Shown here in pieces: positions 39,827 to 48,939 of a DNA stretch of 53,175 bases (the stretch's first letter is position 1; each line of letters starts with the position of its first letter). The stretch spans positions 1 to 53,175 of the forward strand of contig CALCHE010000069.1 in the NCBI GenBank assembly GCA_937901145.1, read 5' to 3'. A model generated the notes under the pieces. It was not told where the DNA came from, searched no databases, and saw only the letters and a program-made list of their open reading frames with translations. The DNA is from an uncultured Clostridia bacterium (GTDB lineage Bacteria; Bacillota; Clostridia; Oscillospirales; Acutalibacteraceae). Made by a program: the position numbers and the translations under genes.

Positions 39827-41284
39827 TTACTTTTTTATGTCATAGGTCTTTGACATCATACCGAGAGCTTCTTCTCTGGTTATTTTGCCTGTATTACATT
39901 CTATCATTACCTGAACATCCTTATCCTTAAGGTCATAGAACAGCCATACTATATATGCCAGAAGACCGCCTATAGCCGGGATAAGCATAAATATGAGCCA
40001 AAGCATATTAAGTGCGTGAGGAGTCTGTGTAACACCGCTCTGCTCCAGCTCCTGGAAGGAGCCTACCTCTACGAGCTTCCAGCCTACTGATTCAAGACCG
40101 AGAATGAACAGACCTAATGAACCCGAGATAGAGCCTGTAAGCTTCGCCATAAAGGTCTGCATAGCGAAGGTGATACCCTTGGCCTCTGTACCGCTTTTAA
40201 AGCGTCCGTATTCTGCACAGTCGGGTGTGAACATAAACATCTCAAGTGCAACCACTGCCAGAGGAATCGAACGGATTGTAAACATAATAATGTAAACGAC
40301 CACATTTCCGTAGCCTAAAAGCCAGGTGATGAAGCTGAGAATCACATAAAGAAGAAGACATACACGGTTGACCTTCATCTTGTCATATTTACGGATGAGC
40401 TTCGGCAGAAGAAGAGCAATAAGAAGCTGAGGTACTGTTCCTACTGCACCTACTACGATAGAGAACAGTGCGCTATGGAACAGATAATATGAAACATAAA
40501 GATTAAAGGCATTACCTATACTCAGCGAAGAATAGAAGAAAATGCCGAGATAATATATCAGAAGATATTTATTCTTAAACAGATAAGAGAACATTCTCCT
40601 GATAGTAAAGGTCTCTTCACTTTCAGCGTGAAATCTTTCCTTCAGCTTAAAGGATGCAGGGAGCATCAATGCGAAGGCCATAATGCAGATTATAACGGTT
40701 ATCACGCTGTAGTTCATTCCTACCTTTTCGCTGACAAGAACGGTGGTAAGAGTAGAGGTTACACCCACACCTGCATAAGTCGCGATGCTCTTATATGACT
40801 GAATGGAGTTTCTTTCATCCACACTCTGACTCATAGAGGTAAGAATGCCGAAAATGGGCACGTCACAAAGTGTGTATGCCGTATCCCAGAGCATATATGC
40901 CACAGCGAACCAGACGAGCTTTACTGCCTGTGAGGATTCGGGAGGAATAACGAAGGTAAGAATCGTCGCAACAGGAATAAGCATCGTAGAAAGTCTTATC
41001 CAGGGAAGATACTTCTTACCGCTTCTGAATTTTACGGAGTCAAAAATAACACCGAAAAGTGTGTCATTGACCGCGTCCCAGACCTTGACGATAAGCATAA
41101 CCGTCGCTGATTTCATCGGGTCGATACCCAAAAACAGAAGGTATGTAGTGAGACACACATTGAAAAGAGTGTAAATCATATTCTGCCCTGCAAAATATGA
41201 ATAGTAGCTCACTCTTTCGGTAGGCTCCGTCGTCCAACCGGGTTTATTTGCAAAAATGTTTTTTACTTTCGAAACAAGCTCCAT
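39827..41284 (-). CDS. GPH-family (MFS_2) cation:sugar symporter
   Basis: A 485-residue, about 12-helix transporter of the glycoside-pentoside-hexuronide family. The signature is VWDAVNDTLFGVIFDSVKF (about 68-86) followed by RSGKKYLPWIRLS. The C-terminal tail is charged and ends with a helix carrying MIECNTGKITREEALGMM. The gene lies 20 nt after alpha-glucosidase, so the carrier probably brings in an alpha-glucoside such as isomaltose or sucrose, or serves lactose with LacZ in the same run. GGAGG precedes the ATG. Confidence 0.9.
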   Translation of the reverse strand: MELVSKVKNIFANKPGWTTEPTERVSYYSYFAGQNMIYTLFNVCLTTYLLFLGIDPMKSATVMLIVKVWDAVNDTLFGVIFDSVKFRSGKKYLPWIRLSTMLIPVATILTFVIPPESSQAVKLVWFAVAYMLWDTAYTLCDVPIFGILTSMSQSVDERNSIQSYKSIATYAGVGVTSTLTTVLVSEKVGMNYSVITVIICIMAFALMLPASFKLKERFHAESEETFTIRRMFSYLFKNKYLLIYYLGIFFYSSLSIGNAFNLYVSYYLFHSALFSIVVGAVGTVPQLLIALLLPKLIRKYDKMKVNRVCLLLYVILSFITWLLGYGNVVVYIIMFTIRSIPLAVVALEMFMFTPDCAEYGRFKSGTEAKGITFAMQTFMAKLTGSISGSLGLFILGLESVGWKLVEVGSFQELEQSGVTQTPHALNMLWLIFMLIPAIGGLLAYIVWLFYDLKDKDVQVMIECNTGKITREEALGMMSKTYDIKK

Positions 41285-41304
41285 TTTTTCTCCTCCATTT
41301 ACTT

Positions 41305-42966
41305 TTACATCTGTTTATTCCACAGGTAAACTCTCGCCTCATAGGGGCGAAAGTCAGAGCTGTCTTCACCGCTGTAATTACAAAGAATCAGCTCTGCTTT
41401 TTTTATATCGAAGCCTGTGGGAGCCTTCCATTTTTCATTTCTGTCAGAATATGAGCAGACAACCAATATCTTCTGCTTTCCGTCCTCTCTGGAATAGGTG
41501 TAAAGCTTCGAAGACGATTTTCCGTATTCTTCATAATCACCATAGCGTACACAGGACAGCTCCTTACGAAGACTGATTGCCTTGCGGTAAAAGTTCAGTA
41601 CGGAGCTTTCGTCCTTTTCCTGAGAAGCTACATTTATTTTTTTATAATTTTCATTCACATAAAACCAGGGAGTACCTGAGGTGAAGCCTGCATTTTCGCT
41701 GTCGTCCCACTGTACGGGAGTACGGGCAGAATCCCGCGAGCCGTGCCACAGACGCTGAAGTCTTTTTTCGGGAGATTTTTTCGTTCCCACATTTTCATAC
41801 TGCCAGCGTGTCTGCACATCCTCATACATTGAGGGATCCTTCGGATACCAGTTACTCATACCGATTTCCTGTCCCTGATAAATAAAAGGTGTGCCCTTCA
41901 GGAAAAGATAAGAAACAGCCAGCATTTTCGCACTTTCGCTGAGAAAATTCTCACTTCCGTAACGAGAAACTATTCTCGGATGATCGTGATTTTCCATATA
42001 AAGCATATTCCAGCCCCTGCCCTCGAGACCCTTCTGCCAGGAGGAAAAGGCTCTCTTTAACTTACGAAGTGAAAAGGGCATATGTACGAAGTCCGTGAAC
42101 AGACAGTCAGCCTCCTGTGTGGAAAACTGAATCATCATATCGAGTACGGGATCAGCCGTCTCATCGATATATTTAAGTGCCTTTTTCGGCTTTATCATCG
42201 GAGCCTCCGCCAGGGTCATACAGTCATAATGTGAGAACACGTCATCCTTGAACTCTTTGAGATATTCGTGAAGATGAGGGCCGTGGTTAAAGTAGCCGAA
42301 GCCCTTTGATGCGGGCATAATGTGGTCGTCGGGTAAGCCTTCTTTTTTCGAAATGAAGGTGATTACATCCTCACGGAAGCCGTCGACACCCATATCGAGC
42401 CAGAATTTAAGCACCTTTTTTACCTCTTCACGAACCAGAGGATTATCCATATTAAGGTCAGCCTGCTGAACGGCGAAAAGATGCAGATAATACTCCTGTC
42501 TTACCTCGTCCCACGCCCAGGCCTTACCCTCGAAGAGAGAGTCCCAGTTATTGGGAAGCTTGCCGTTTTCCTTCGCGGGTCGCCAGATATAATAATCGGT
42601 GTAAGGCTCGATTCTCTGTCGGCTTTTCTGAAACCATTCGTGCTGATCGCTCGTATGATTCACTACCAGATCCATAATGACCTTCATACCTCTTTCGTGA
42701 GCACCGTCGAGGACCTTTTTAAAGGCATCCATACCGCCGAATTCCTCGGCTATATCGAAATAATCGGAAATGTCATATCCGCAGTCCACACCGGGAGAAG
42801 GATAAAGAGGAGAAAACCATATACCGTCACAGCCCAGCGACTTTATATAGTCGAGCTTTTCATACACACCCATAAGGTCGCCCATACCGTCTCCGTTTCC
42901 GTCCTTAAAGGAGCGAGGCCATATCTGATAAAAGACCTTGTCCTTATACCATTGATTGCCGTTCAT
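41305..42966 (-). CDS. Alpha-glucosidase / oligo-1,6-glucosidase (GH13)
   Basis: A 553-residue cytosolic glycoside hydrolase of the GH13 family (subfamily 31 type). The catalytic nucleophile is Asp200 in GFRED, the acid/base Glu254 in LAEAP, and the stabilising Asp329 in ENHDHPR. The opening WYKDKVFYQIWPRSF and DLVVNHTSDQHEWF are typical of oligo-1,6-glucosidases and related alpha-glucosidases. It cleaves alpha-1,6- or alpha-1,4-linked glucose from the non-reducing end of short oligosaccharides. No signal peptide, so the sugar must first be imported, presumably by the GPH carrier 20 nt downstream. It lies 36 nt after the RNA methyltransferase gene in the minus-strand run. Confidence 0.94.
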   Translation of the reverse strand: MNGNQWYKDKVFYQIWPRSFKDGNGDGMGDLMGVYEKLDYIKSLGCDGIWFSPLYPSPGVDCGYDISDYFDIAEEFGGMDAFKKVLDGAHERGMKVIMDLVVNHTSDQHEWFQKSRQRIEPYTDYYIWRPAKENGKLPNNWDSLFEGKAWAWDEVRQEYYLHLFAVQQADLNMDNPLVREEVKKVLKFWLDMGVDGFREDVITFISKKEGLPDDHIMPASKGFGYFNHGPHLHEYLKEFKDDVFSHYDCMTLAEAPMIKPKKALKYIDETADPVLDMMIQFSTQEADCLFTDFVHMPFSLRKLKRAFSSWQKGLEGRGWNMLYMENHDHPRIVSRYGSENFLSESAKMLAVSYLFLKGTPFIYQGQEIGMSNWYPKDPSMYEDVQTRWQYENVGTKKSPEKRLQRLWHGSRDSARTPVQWDDSENAGFTSGTPWFYVNENYKKINVASQEKDESSVLNFYRKAISLRKELSCVRYGDYEEYGKSSSKLYTYSREDGKQKILVVCSYSDRNEKWKAPTGFDIKKAELILCNYSGEDSSDFRPYEARVYLWNKQM

Positions 42967-43002
42967 ACTTACACCCTCTTTTCTTCATATTTATATTAAC
43001 AG

Positions 43003-44181
43003 TTATATGCTTTTTCTGATTAAAGAAGCGATACATTCTACATGGTTTGTATGAGGGAACATATCCACAGGCTGAATTTTTTCTACCTTGTATCCGTTTT
43101 TGCAAAGGTAAGCGAGATCTCTTGCCTGAGTTTCCACATTACAGGAAATATATACTATCTTTTTGGGAGCGAGAGTTACTGTACTTTTAAGGAATTTCAT
43201 ATCACTGCCTGCTCTCGGCGGGTCCATAAGCAGAACATCCACCTTTTCTCTTTCCTCAGCCATAGCCACCATAAAGTCGCCTGAATCGTCGCAGTAAAAA
43301 GAGATGTTTTCAACCTCGTTGAGCTTTGCATTATTTTTCGCATCTCTTACCGCCTGGGCGTTCAGCTCCACACCGATAACCTCTTTTGCCTTATCCGAGG
43401 CAACCATACCGATGGTGCCGATACCGCAGTAGGCATCGAATACTCTTTCTTTACCTGTCAGAGATGCGAACTCGACAGCCTTTGAGTAGAGCTTTTCAGT
43501 CTGAATGGGGTTAATCTGATAAAAGGATTTGGCGGAGATACGGAACTTTTTACCGCAGAGAATGTCCGTTATGTAGCCCTTGCCGTAAAGAACTGTCTCC
43601 TTTTCGCCCAGGACAAGACTTGTCTTTCCGCCGTTTATATTCCACACTACGGTGGTTATATCCTTATGCCGTCTGAGAAGCTCGTTTACGAATTCATCCT
43701 TCTTCGGAAAGATGTTTGTACCGCTGACCAGAACTACCATAATCTCGTTTGTGGCAAAGGCTCTTTTAACGAGAACATGACGAAGAAAGCCTCTGCCCGT
43801 GTCCTCATTGAAGGAGGTAAGCTTGAATCTCGGGAGAAGTATTCTGACATCATTTATAATCTCGTCCGCCTTTTCGTCCTCTATCATACATTTTTCCACA
43901 GGTACGATATTATGACTCGATGACTGATAGACACCTGAAATGATTCTGCCTCTCAGATATCCGAAGGCCGCCTGTACCTTATTACGGTAGTGGTAGGGGT
44001 TTTCCATACCGATGATTTCTTCCACGTGACCGAATCGTCCGAGATTTTTGATAGTTTTGGCCATTTTAAAGCTCAGCTGTTCTTCGTATGTCATATTCTG
44101 AAGCTGACAGCCACCGCATTTTTTATAGTGAGGGCAAGAGTTACCCTTGCCCCTTTTCTGATTTGTTTTATTGCTCTTCAC
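43003..44181 (-). CDS. rlmD: 23S rRNA (uracil-5-)-methyltransferase, RlmD/RumA type
   Basis: A 392-residue SAM- and iron-sulfur-dependent RNA methyltransferase of the RumA/TrmA family. Cys16, Cys22 and Cys25 (CPHYKKCGGC) plus a later Cys would hold the 4Fe-4S cluster. The SAM motif is VFDAYCGIGTIG, with MDPPRAGSD and the catalytic Cys in VYISCNVETQARDL. The family's N-terminal TRAM domain is missing, since the cluster motif begins near residue 16; this explains the short length compared with about 450. GTG is the start at 44181; its AGGAG lies inside the last codons of the upstream 46-residue gene, giving coupled translation. The exact uridine (747 or 1939 type) cannot be told. Confidence 0.88.
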   Translation of the reverse strand: MKSNKTNQKRGKGNSCPHYKKCGGCQLQNMTYEEQLSFKMAKTIKNLGRFGHVEEIIGMENPYHYRNKVQAAFGYLRGRIISGVYQSSSHNIVPVEKCMIEDEKADEIINDVRILLPRFKLTSFNEDTGRGFLRHVLVKRAFATNEIMVVLVSGTNIFPKKDEFVNELLRRHKDITTVVWNINGGKTSLVLGEKETVLYGKGYITDILCGKKFRISAKSFYQINPIQTEKLYSKAVEFASLTGKERVFDAYCGIGTIGMVASDKAKEVIGVELNAQAVRDAKNNAKLNEVENISFYCDDSGDFMVAMAEEREKVDVLLMDPPRAGSDMKFLKSTVTLAPKKIVYISCNVETQARDLAYLCKNGYKVEKIQPVDMFPHTNHVECIASLIRKSI

Positions 44182-44184
44182 AGC

Positions 44185-44325
44185 TTATCTCCTGAAAATA
44201 ACTTTAAGAGGATGCTTTCTTCCGCCGCCTGTGTATTTTTTCATACAGTGCTTTGCAGATACACCCACGATTACGAGAGTAGTAAATGCCATAAAGGTTG
44301 CCAAGGGTTCTGAATTCTTTTTCAT
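44185..44325 (-). CDS. Small single-helix membrane protein, 46 residues (unknown function)
   Basis: I do not recognise this gene. It begins at ATG 44325 with a weak AGGCGG-like site. The peptide has a polar start (MKKNSEP), a hydrophobic helix at about 8-25 (LATFMAFTTLVIVGVSA) and a basic C-terminal tail (KKYTGGGRKHPLKVIFRR), so it should sit in the membrane with the basic end inside. Its stop codon lies 3 nt before the GTG start of the RNA methyltransferase, whose ribosome site it contains. That overlap supports it being a real, translated gene. It follows LacZ by 42 nt in the same direction. Confidence 0.6.
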   Translation of the reverse strand: MKKNSEPLATFMAFTTLVIVGVSAKHCMKKYTGGGRKHPLKVIFRR

Positions 44326-44367
44326 TTTAACTTCCGCCTTTCGCTTTAAGTTCTGACATTCATCAAT

Positions 44368-47300
44368 TTAAAACATCACTGTAAAGCCGTATTTATATTC
44401 CTCGCCTGAGAGAATCTTATATTCGTCGAGAGTATGAGAGCCCCAGCTGTCATAACCGCCTACACCCATCTGTCTTCCCACAGCTCTGAAATAAAGAGTG
44501 TCGCTTTCGGGAAGCTCGTGAATATGAGGAGCATTTTCCAGATCGTCAGCAGTATAGGGGGAAAGATTGATTTCCATTTCTCTGTCCGCTACAAAGGTTA
44601 TAGCAGATGTGCCGTCGCCTTTTTTCACGACAGCCTTTCTTACCCCTGTTCTCTCACCGTATTCCTGCGGTTTCTGATAGGGAACGAAAAGCTCTCTGAC
44701 CGATGTTTTATAAAGGCCGATGTATGCACCCTCATTTCTGTCGATGTAGTTTTCGTGAGGTCCTCTGCCTAAATATTCGAGTCTTTCATATTCAGCAGAA
44801 ACAGGGAAAACCAGAGAGATTTCGGGAACATAAGGCAGTCCCTCTTCAGGTGTAAAGGTATAGTCGATGTGTATACCCTTACTGCCCACGGTAAAGATTA
44901 TCTTGCCTTTACTTACGGGAGAGGTATAAACAGAGAAATCCATCTCAACAGTTACACTTTTACCGTTATTTTTTATGTTACTGATACCTGTACCCGCATA
45001 TTTACCTGCCTGCTTCCAGCATCCGCAGCGCACGGCCTGCTTGTTGCCTCTGTCATTATCGATAATGGCTCTCCAGAAATTGAGCTCCATATCGCCCTTA
45101 AGAAGCTCTGTACCCTTATATTTTACGGAGTAAAGCTTATTATTTCTGCGGGAGAAGCATACCTCAGTATCCCCACCGGAAATTTTAAGCGTACCGTAAT
45201 TGATTTTTACATCCATTTCTGCCCCTTCCACATCTGCTTTCGGGAAGGAGTATTCGTTTATGACGAACTGCGCTCTGGCCACAGTGTGACCTGCTTTAGC
45301 CCAGAGAGTGCTTCTCTTAAGCTCGAGCATAACATTGAGATAACATTCCGTGGAAGGAACTCTGTCGATAGAAAGCTCTACTACCGTGCTTTCCCCCGGC
45401 TCAAGATTGATAGAAAGGTCACCGCTCGCATTGACTCTGTTTTCGCTTACCAGCTGCCAATGAAGATTATATTCGTTGAGATTAGTGAAAAGGAAATTAT
45501 TTTTCACCTCAAAGATACCCTTTCCGGCATCAATTTCCTTAAAGGAAACATTCTGATAAAGGTGCTTGATTTCCTTGATAGCAGGCTTTAATTCTCTGTC
45601 TGCAAAGACGAGACCGTTACCGCAGAAATGACCGTCGTGAGTGATTTCACCGCTGTCTCCGCCGTAACCGATAAAGGTGTTACCGTCCTCATTCTTTATT
45701 CTCACACCCTGATCCACAAAGTCCCATACGAACACACCGAAGAAGCAGGGATATTTGTCCATAAGCTCCATATATTTTTCATTACCGCCGCAGGAGTTAC
45801 CCATACAGTGTGAAAATTCGCAGAGCATCCAGGGCTTTTCGGGATGAGCGATAATATCCTTTTCCAGATTCCAGGGATAGGGATACATCTGCGAATAAAT
45901 ATCGGTAACATTCTTATCGAAATCGAAGGTGTCCTTATGCCATATCGACTCGTAGTGAACAGGTCTCGACGGGTCGACCTTATTGAGATAGTCGTGCATT
46001 TTAAGGAAGTTTTCACCGCCGCTGCACTCATTACCGAGCGACCATATAATAACTGAGGGATGATTTTTATCCCTTTCGTAAAGAGACTCTATTCTGTCCA
46101 TACAGGAGGGAAGCCATTCCTCTCTGCCGTCGGGAAGAAGAGGTGTTTCCTCGCCTGCTGTCATAAAACGTGTACCGTGGGACTCCAGGTTGTTTTCATC
46201 GATTACATAAAGACCGTATTCGTCGCAGAGATCGTACCATAAGGGCTGATTGGGATAGTGTGAGGTACGGACGGCATTTATGTTATGCTGCTTCATAATA
46301 AGGATGTCCTTTATCATCAGCTCCTTGGAAACAACTCTGCCCGTGTCACAGGAAAACTCGTGTCTGTTTGTCCCCTTTAAAAGGAGACGTTTTCCGTTAA
46401 AGTAAAGCACGCTGTCCTTTATTTCGATGTGTCTGAAGCCGGTTCTGGCACTCACATATTCCATATAGGCACCGTCTCTGTCCCTGATGGAGATAACCAC
46501 ACTGTAAAGATAGGGGTTTTCCGCACTCCAGAGAGTGATGTAGGGAAGAGTAGCTTTAAGCTGAGCCTTGTCGTCATTTTCGGCTATAACCGAATCCGTA
46601 GCGACGATGTCACCGTTCATATCGTAAACCGTAAGCTCAAGCTCGGTATAATCCGCTTTTTCACCTAAAAGCACCTGTGCCTTTACGGTGCCGTTTTTAT
46701 AATCGGAAAGCTCGGGAAGAGCCTCTAACTTAAAGTCAGATATGTACTGCTTTCCCGTGGTGTAAAGATAAACCTCTCTGAAAATACCTGCCAGGCGGAA
46801 AAAGTCCTGGTCCTCCAGCCAGCTGGCTGTGCTCCAGCGGTAAACCTCCACTGCGAGTGTATTTTCGCCCTCTGTAAGTAAATCCGTAATATCAAATTCA
46901 CTGTGTCTGAAGGTGCCCTCACTGTAAGCGCATCTTACACCGTTTACATAAAGATAATAGGCACTTTCCACACCCTCGAAGGTGATAACCACTCTTTCCT
47001 TTCTGAATTCTGCAGGAAGAGTGAATTTTCTGATATAGCAGCCTACAGGATTGTACTCTGTGGGTGCGAAGGGAGGCTGAGGCTCCTGTATTTTTTCCCA
47101 GGGATACTGTGTATTGGAATAGATAGGATAGTCATATCCCTCCATCTGCCAGGAAGAAGGTACAGGGATAGTATCCCATTCTGATGAATCGAAGCCGACA
47201 GCATAAAAGCCCTCTTCCTTTTCTCTGTAAGTGTCGAAAAGTCTGAACTTCCATTCTCCGCTCAGATCGAAGTATCTCTTTGAAAGGTATCTTTCACCCT

Positions 47301-47415
47301 TCTTCGCTTCGTCCAGAGTTTCATAGGGCATAAAGGTAGCCCTTGAAGGAAGTCGGTTAATTCCTGTTACCGTAGGGTCGCTGTGCCACTCGATAAAGCC
47401 GTTGATTTCTTTCAT
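44368..47415 (-). CDS. lacZ: Beta-galactosidase (GH2, LacZ type)
   Basis: A 1015-residue enzyme of glycoside hydrolase family 2 that splits lactose and related beta-galactosides. The acid/base Glu463 is in SLGNECSGG and the nucleophile Glu533 in LCEFSHCMGNS. The N-terminal sugar-binding domain (about 40-220), the Ig-like domain, the central barrel (about 330-620) and the C-terminal Bgal_small_N region (about 750-1010) follow in the usual LacZ order. There is no signal peptide, so it is cytosolic and depends on import. It begins 14 nt after the ABC permease stop and appears to share its transcript. No lacI-type regulator or lactose permease is adjacent; a GPH carrier lies 3 kb downstream in the same run. 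Confidence 0.95.
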   Translation of the reverse strand: MKEINGFIEWHSDPTVTGINRLPSRATFMPYETLDEAKKGERYLSKRYFDLSGEWKFRLFDTYREKEEGFYAVGFDSSEWDTIPVPSSWQMEGYDYPIYSNTQYPWEKIQEPQPPFAPTEYNPVGCYIRKFTLPAEFRKERVVITFEGVESAYYLYVNGVRCAYSEGTFRHSEFDITDLLTEGENTLAVEVYRWSTASWLEDQDFFRLAGIFREVYLYTTGKQYISDFKLEALPELSDYKNGTVKAQVLLGEKADYTELELTVYDMNGDIVATDSVIAENDDKAQLKATLPYITLWSAENPYLYSVVISIRDRDGAYMEYVSARTGFRHIEIKDSVLYFNGKRLLLKGTNRHEFSCDTGRVVSKELMIKDILIMKQHNINAVRTSHYPNQPLWYDLCDEYGLYVIDENNLESHGTRFMTAGEETPLLPDGREEWLPSCMDRIESLYERDKNHPSVIIWSLGNECSGGENFLKMHDYLNKVDPSRPVHYESIWHKDTFDFDKNVTDIYSQMYPYPWNLEKDIIAHPEKPWMLCEFSHCMGNSCGGNEKYMELMDKYPCFFGVFVWDFVDQGVRIKNEDGNTFIGYGGDSGEITHDGHFCGNGLVFADRELKPAIKEIKHLYQNVSFKEIDAGKGIFEVKNNFLFTNLNEYNLHWQLVSENRVNASGDLSINLEPGESTVVELSIDRVPSTECYLNVMLELKRSTLWAKAGHTVARAQFVINEYSFPKADVEGAEMDVKINYGTLKISGGDTEVCFSRRNNKLYSVKYKGTELLKGDMELNFWRAIIDNDRGNKQAVRCGCWKQAGKYAGTGISNIKNNGKSVTVEMDFSVYTSPVSKGKIIFTVGSKGIHIDYTFTPEEGLPYVPEISLVFPVSAEYERLEYLGRGPHENYIDRNEGAYIGLYKTSVRELFVPYQKPQEYGERTGVRKAVVKKGDGTSAITFVADREMEINLSPYTADDLENAPHIHELPESDTLYFRAVGRQMGVGGYDSWGSHTLDEYKILSGEEYKYGFTVMF

Positions 47416-47429
47416 ATTTTTTACCTCTC

Positions 47430-48251
47430 TTATTTGAGATTAACCTTATGTTCGAGTATGTAGCCTGTAAACCATAAAAGAGCTACAGCGAAAATTGCGC
47501 TGAAGAATGTACCGCCTGCGCCGTAGGAAAGAAGCGCATCCTCCACCTTACCCATCTGCTCGAAGGCGAAGAAAACTTTGTCACTTCCCACATTAAAGGT
47601 AACAGGTATGTACTGAGTAAGGATATTTCCTACCGTATTATTCAGCGAGAAAATGCCGAGAAATATAAGTCCTCCGAAAAGTTTGGGATGAGACTGAAGT
47701 AAACGTGTATTTGATACTGTTACTGTAAAATAAACGAAGGATACATAAGTGAAAATAGTAACAACCGCCCACACAGCTACCACAAAAAGAAGAGTTATAA
47801 CTGTAGAGGCTGAGGGAAGCATTTCCATAAGACCGCTGAGACTTACAGCATCGGAAATCATGGTGAAATAGCCAGAGCTTTTTTCACGTGCATAAAAGAA
47901 AATCATAACCAGAGTAAGTGCCATAATTACGAAAGACGCAACTATCCAGATAAAGGACACTATTACCTTTGAAATGAGAAGATTACTGCACTTTACGGGA
48001 AGAGTGAGGGTAAGATAGCCCTGTCTGCCGAAAAGAGTGTCGTAAAAGTTCTTTATAACGGAAACAAGAGTAATTATAACAGTGATAAAGCCTGCCGCAT
48101 AAAGAGCGAAGCAGCTCATCACACCCAGCCAGGTGGCCGAAGAAAGAAGTGACAGACCCATAACAGCGGAAATGACGATAACCGCAGCATAAATGGACAT
48201 AGTATATCTGGCTGAATGACGGAGCTCGTGCTTAATAAGCTTACCAAGCAT
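47430..48251 (-). CDS. ABC transporter permease of the degenerate P-type ATPase unit
   Basis: A 273-residue membrane protein with about six hydrophobic helices, the size and pattern of ABC-2-type or YtrC/D-like permeases that partner with single-cassette ATPases. The ATG at 48251 is used because AGGAGG lies 9 nt upstream; it overlaps the end of the ATPase gene by 11 nt. The opening MLGKLIKHELRHSARYT (a cytosolic amphipathic start) is characteristic of these permeases. No substrate motif is visible. The neighbouring ATPase and the degenerate P-type ATPase are translationally coupled to it. LacZ follows 14 nt after its stop codon. Confidence 0.82.
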   Translation of the reverse strand: MLGKLIKHELRHSARYTMSIYAAVIVISAVMGLSLLSSATWLGVMSCFALYAAGFITVIITLVSVIKNFYDTLFGRQGYLTLTLPVKCSNLLISKVIVSFIWIVASFVIMALTLVMIFFYAREKSSGYFTMISDAVSLSGLMEMLPSASTVITLLFVVAVWAVVTIFTYVSFVYFTVTVSNTRLLQSHPKLFGGLIFLGIFSLNNTVGNILTQYIPVTFNVGSDKVFFAFEQMGKVEDALLSYGAGGTFFSAIFAVALLWFTGYILEHKVNLK

Positions 48252-48939
48252 AGCTGAACACCTCCTTGAATACCTCTTCCACGCTCTGACCCTTTTCTCT
48301 GATTTCATCCACGTGGGAGTTAACTATGAGTCTGCCGCCGCTTATCATAAGCACTCGGTTAAAAATCCTCTCCACATCACCGATAAGGTGAGTAGAAATG
48401 AGAACCGTAGCATCCTTGGCGTAGTTATTCATAATAAGATCCAGCACGAAGCTTCTCGCCGCCGGGTCGAGACCGCCCAAAGGCTCGTCGAGAATATAAA
48501 GCTTCGCTCTGCGACACATAACGAGGATAAGATTTATCTTTTCCTGCTGACCCTTTGACATAGTCTTGAGTCTCTGATTTTCATCGAGACCGAAATCGCG
48601 AACCATTTTTTCAGCTTTTTCTTTATCGAAATCCGCATAAAAGTCGCTGAAATATGCTATGGCATCCTTCGGCTTCATCCAGTCCGGAAGATAGGATTTG
48701 TCAGGAAGATAAGCCACGATGCTTTTAGTGTAGGGGCCGGGCTCTTCATTATCTATTCTGACGGTGCCGGTGTGATCCTTGATAAGTCCTGTAAGAATTT
48801 TTATGAGGGTTGTTTTGCCGCAGCCGTTAGGACCTAAAAGACCCACTACGGAGCCTTCGGCAATTTCGAAATTTATATCATCCAGCACGGTTTTTCTGCC
48901 GTAGGATTTTTTCAGTGAAGAAACGTGAATAATGCTCAT
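48241..48939 (-). CDS. ABC transporter ATP-binding protein (YtrB/BcrA-like)
   Basis: A 232-residue ATPase with all core motifs: Walker A GPNGCGKT at residues 36-43, signature MSKGQQEK (a variant of LSGGQ, residues about 128-135), Walker B LYILDEPLGGLD and the switch His in STHLIGDVER. The short C-terminal part matches export-type, antibiotic- or lantibiotic-resistance ATPases. Its start codon overlaps the stop codon of the degenerate P-type ATPase gene by 4 nt (ATGA), and its end overlaps the permease start by 11 nt. No GntR-type regulator, usual beside YtrB, is seen. Confidence 0.92.
   Translation of the reverse strand: MSIIHVSSLKKSYGRKTVLDDINFEIAEGSVVGLLGPNGCGKTTLIKILTGLIKDHTGTVRIDNEEPGPYTKSIVAYLPDKSYLPDWMKPKDAIAYFSDFYADFDKEKAEKMVRDFGLDENQRLKTMSKGQQEKINLILVMCRRAKLYILDEPLGGLDPAARSFVLDLIMNNYAKDATVLISTHLIGDVERIFNRVLMISGGRLIVNSHVDEIREKGQSVEEVFKEVFSYAW

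Noticed and set aside
48252..48308. Upstream 19-codon extension of the ABC permease
   Set aside because: It is a shadow of the ATPase gene's end. The ATG at 48251 has AGGAGG at 9 nt and begins the usual permease N-terminus.
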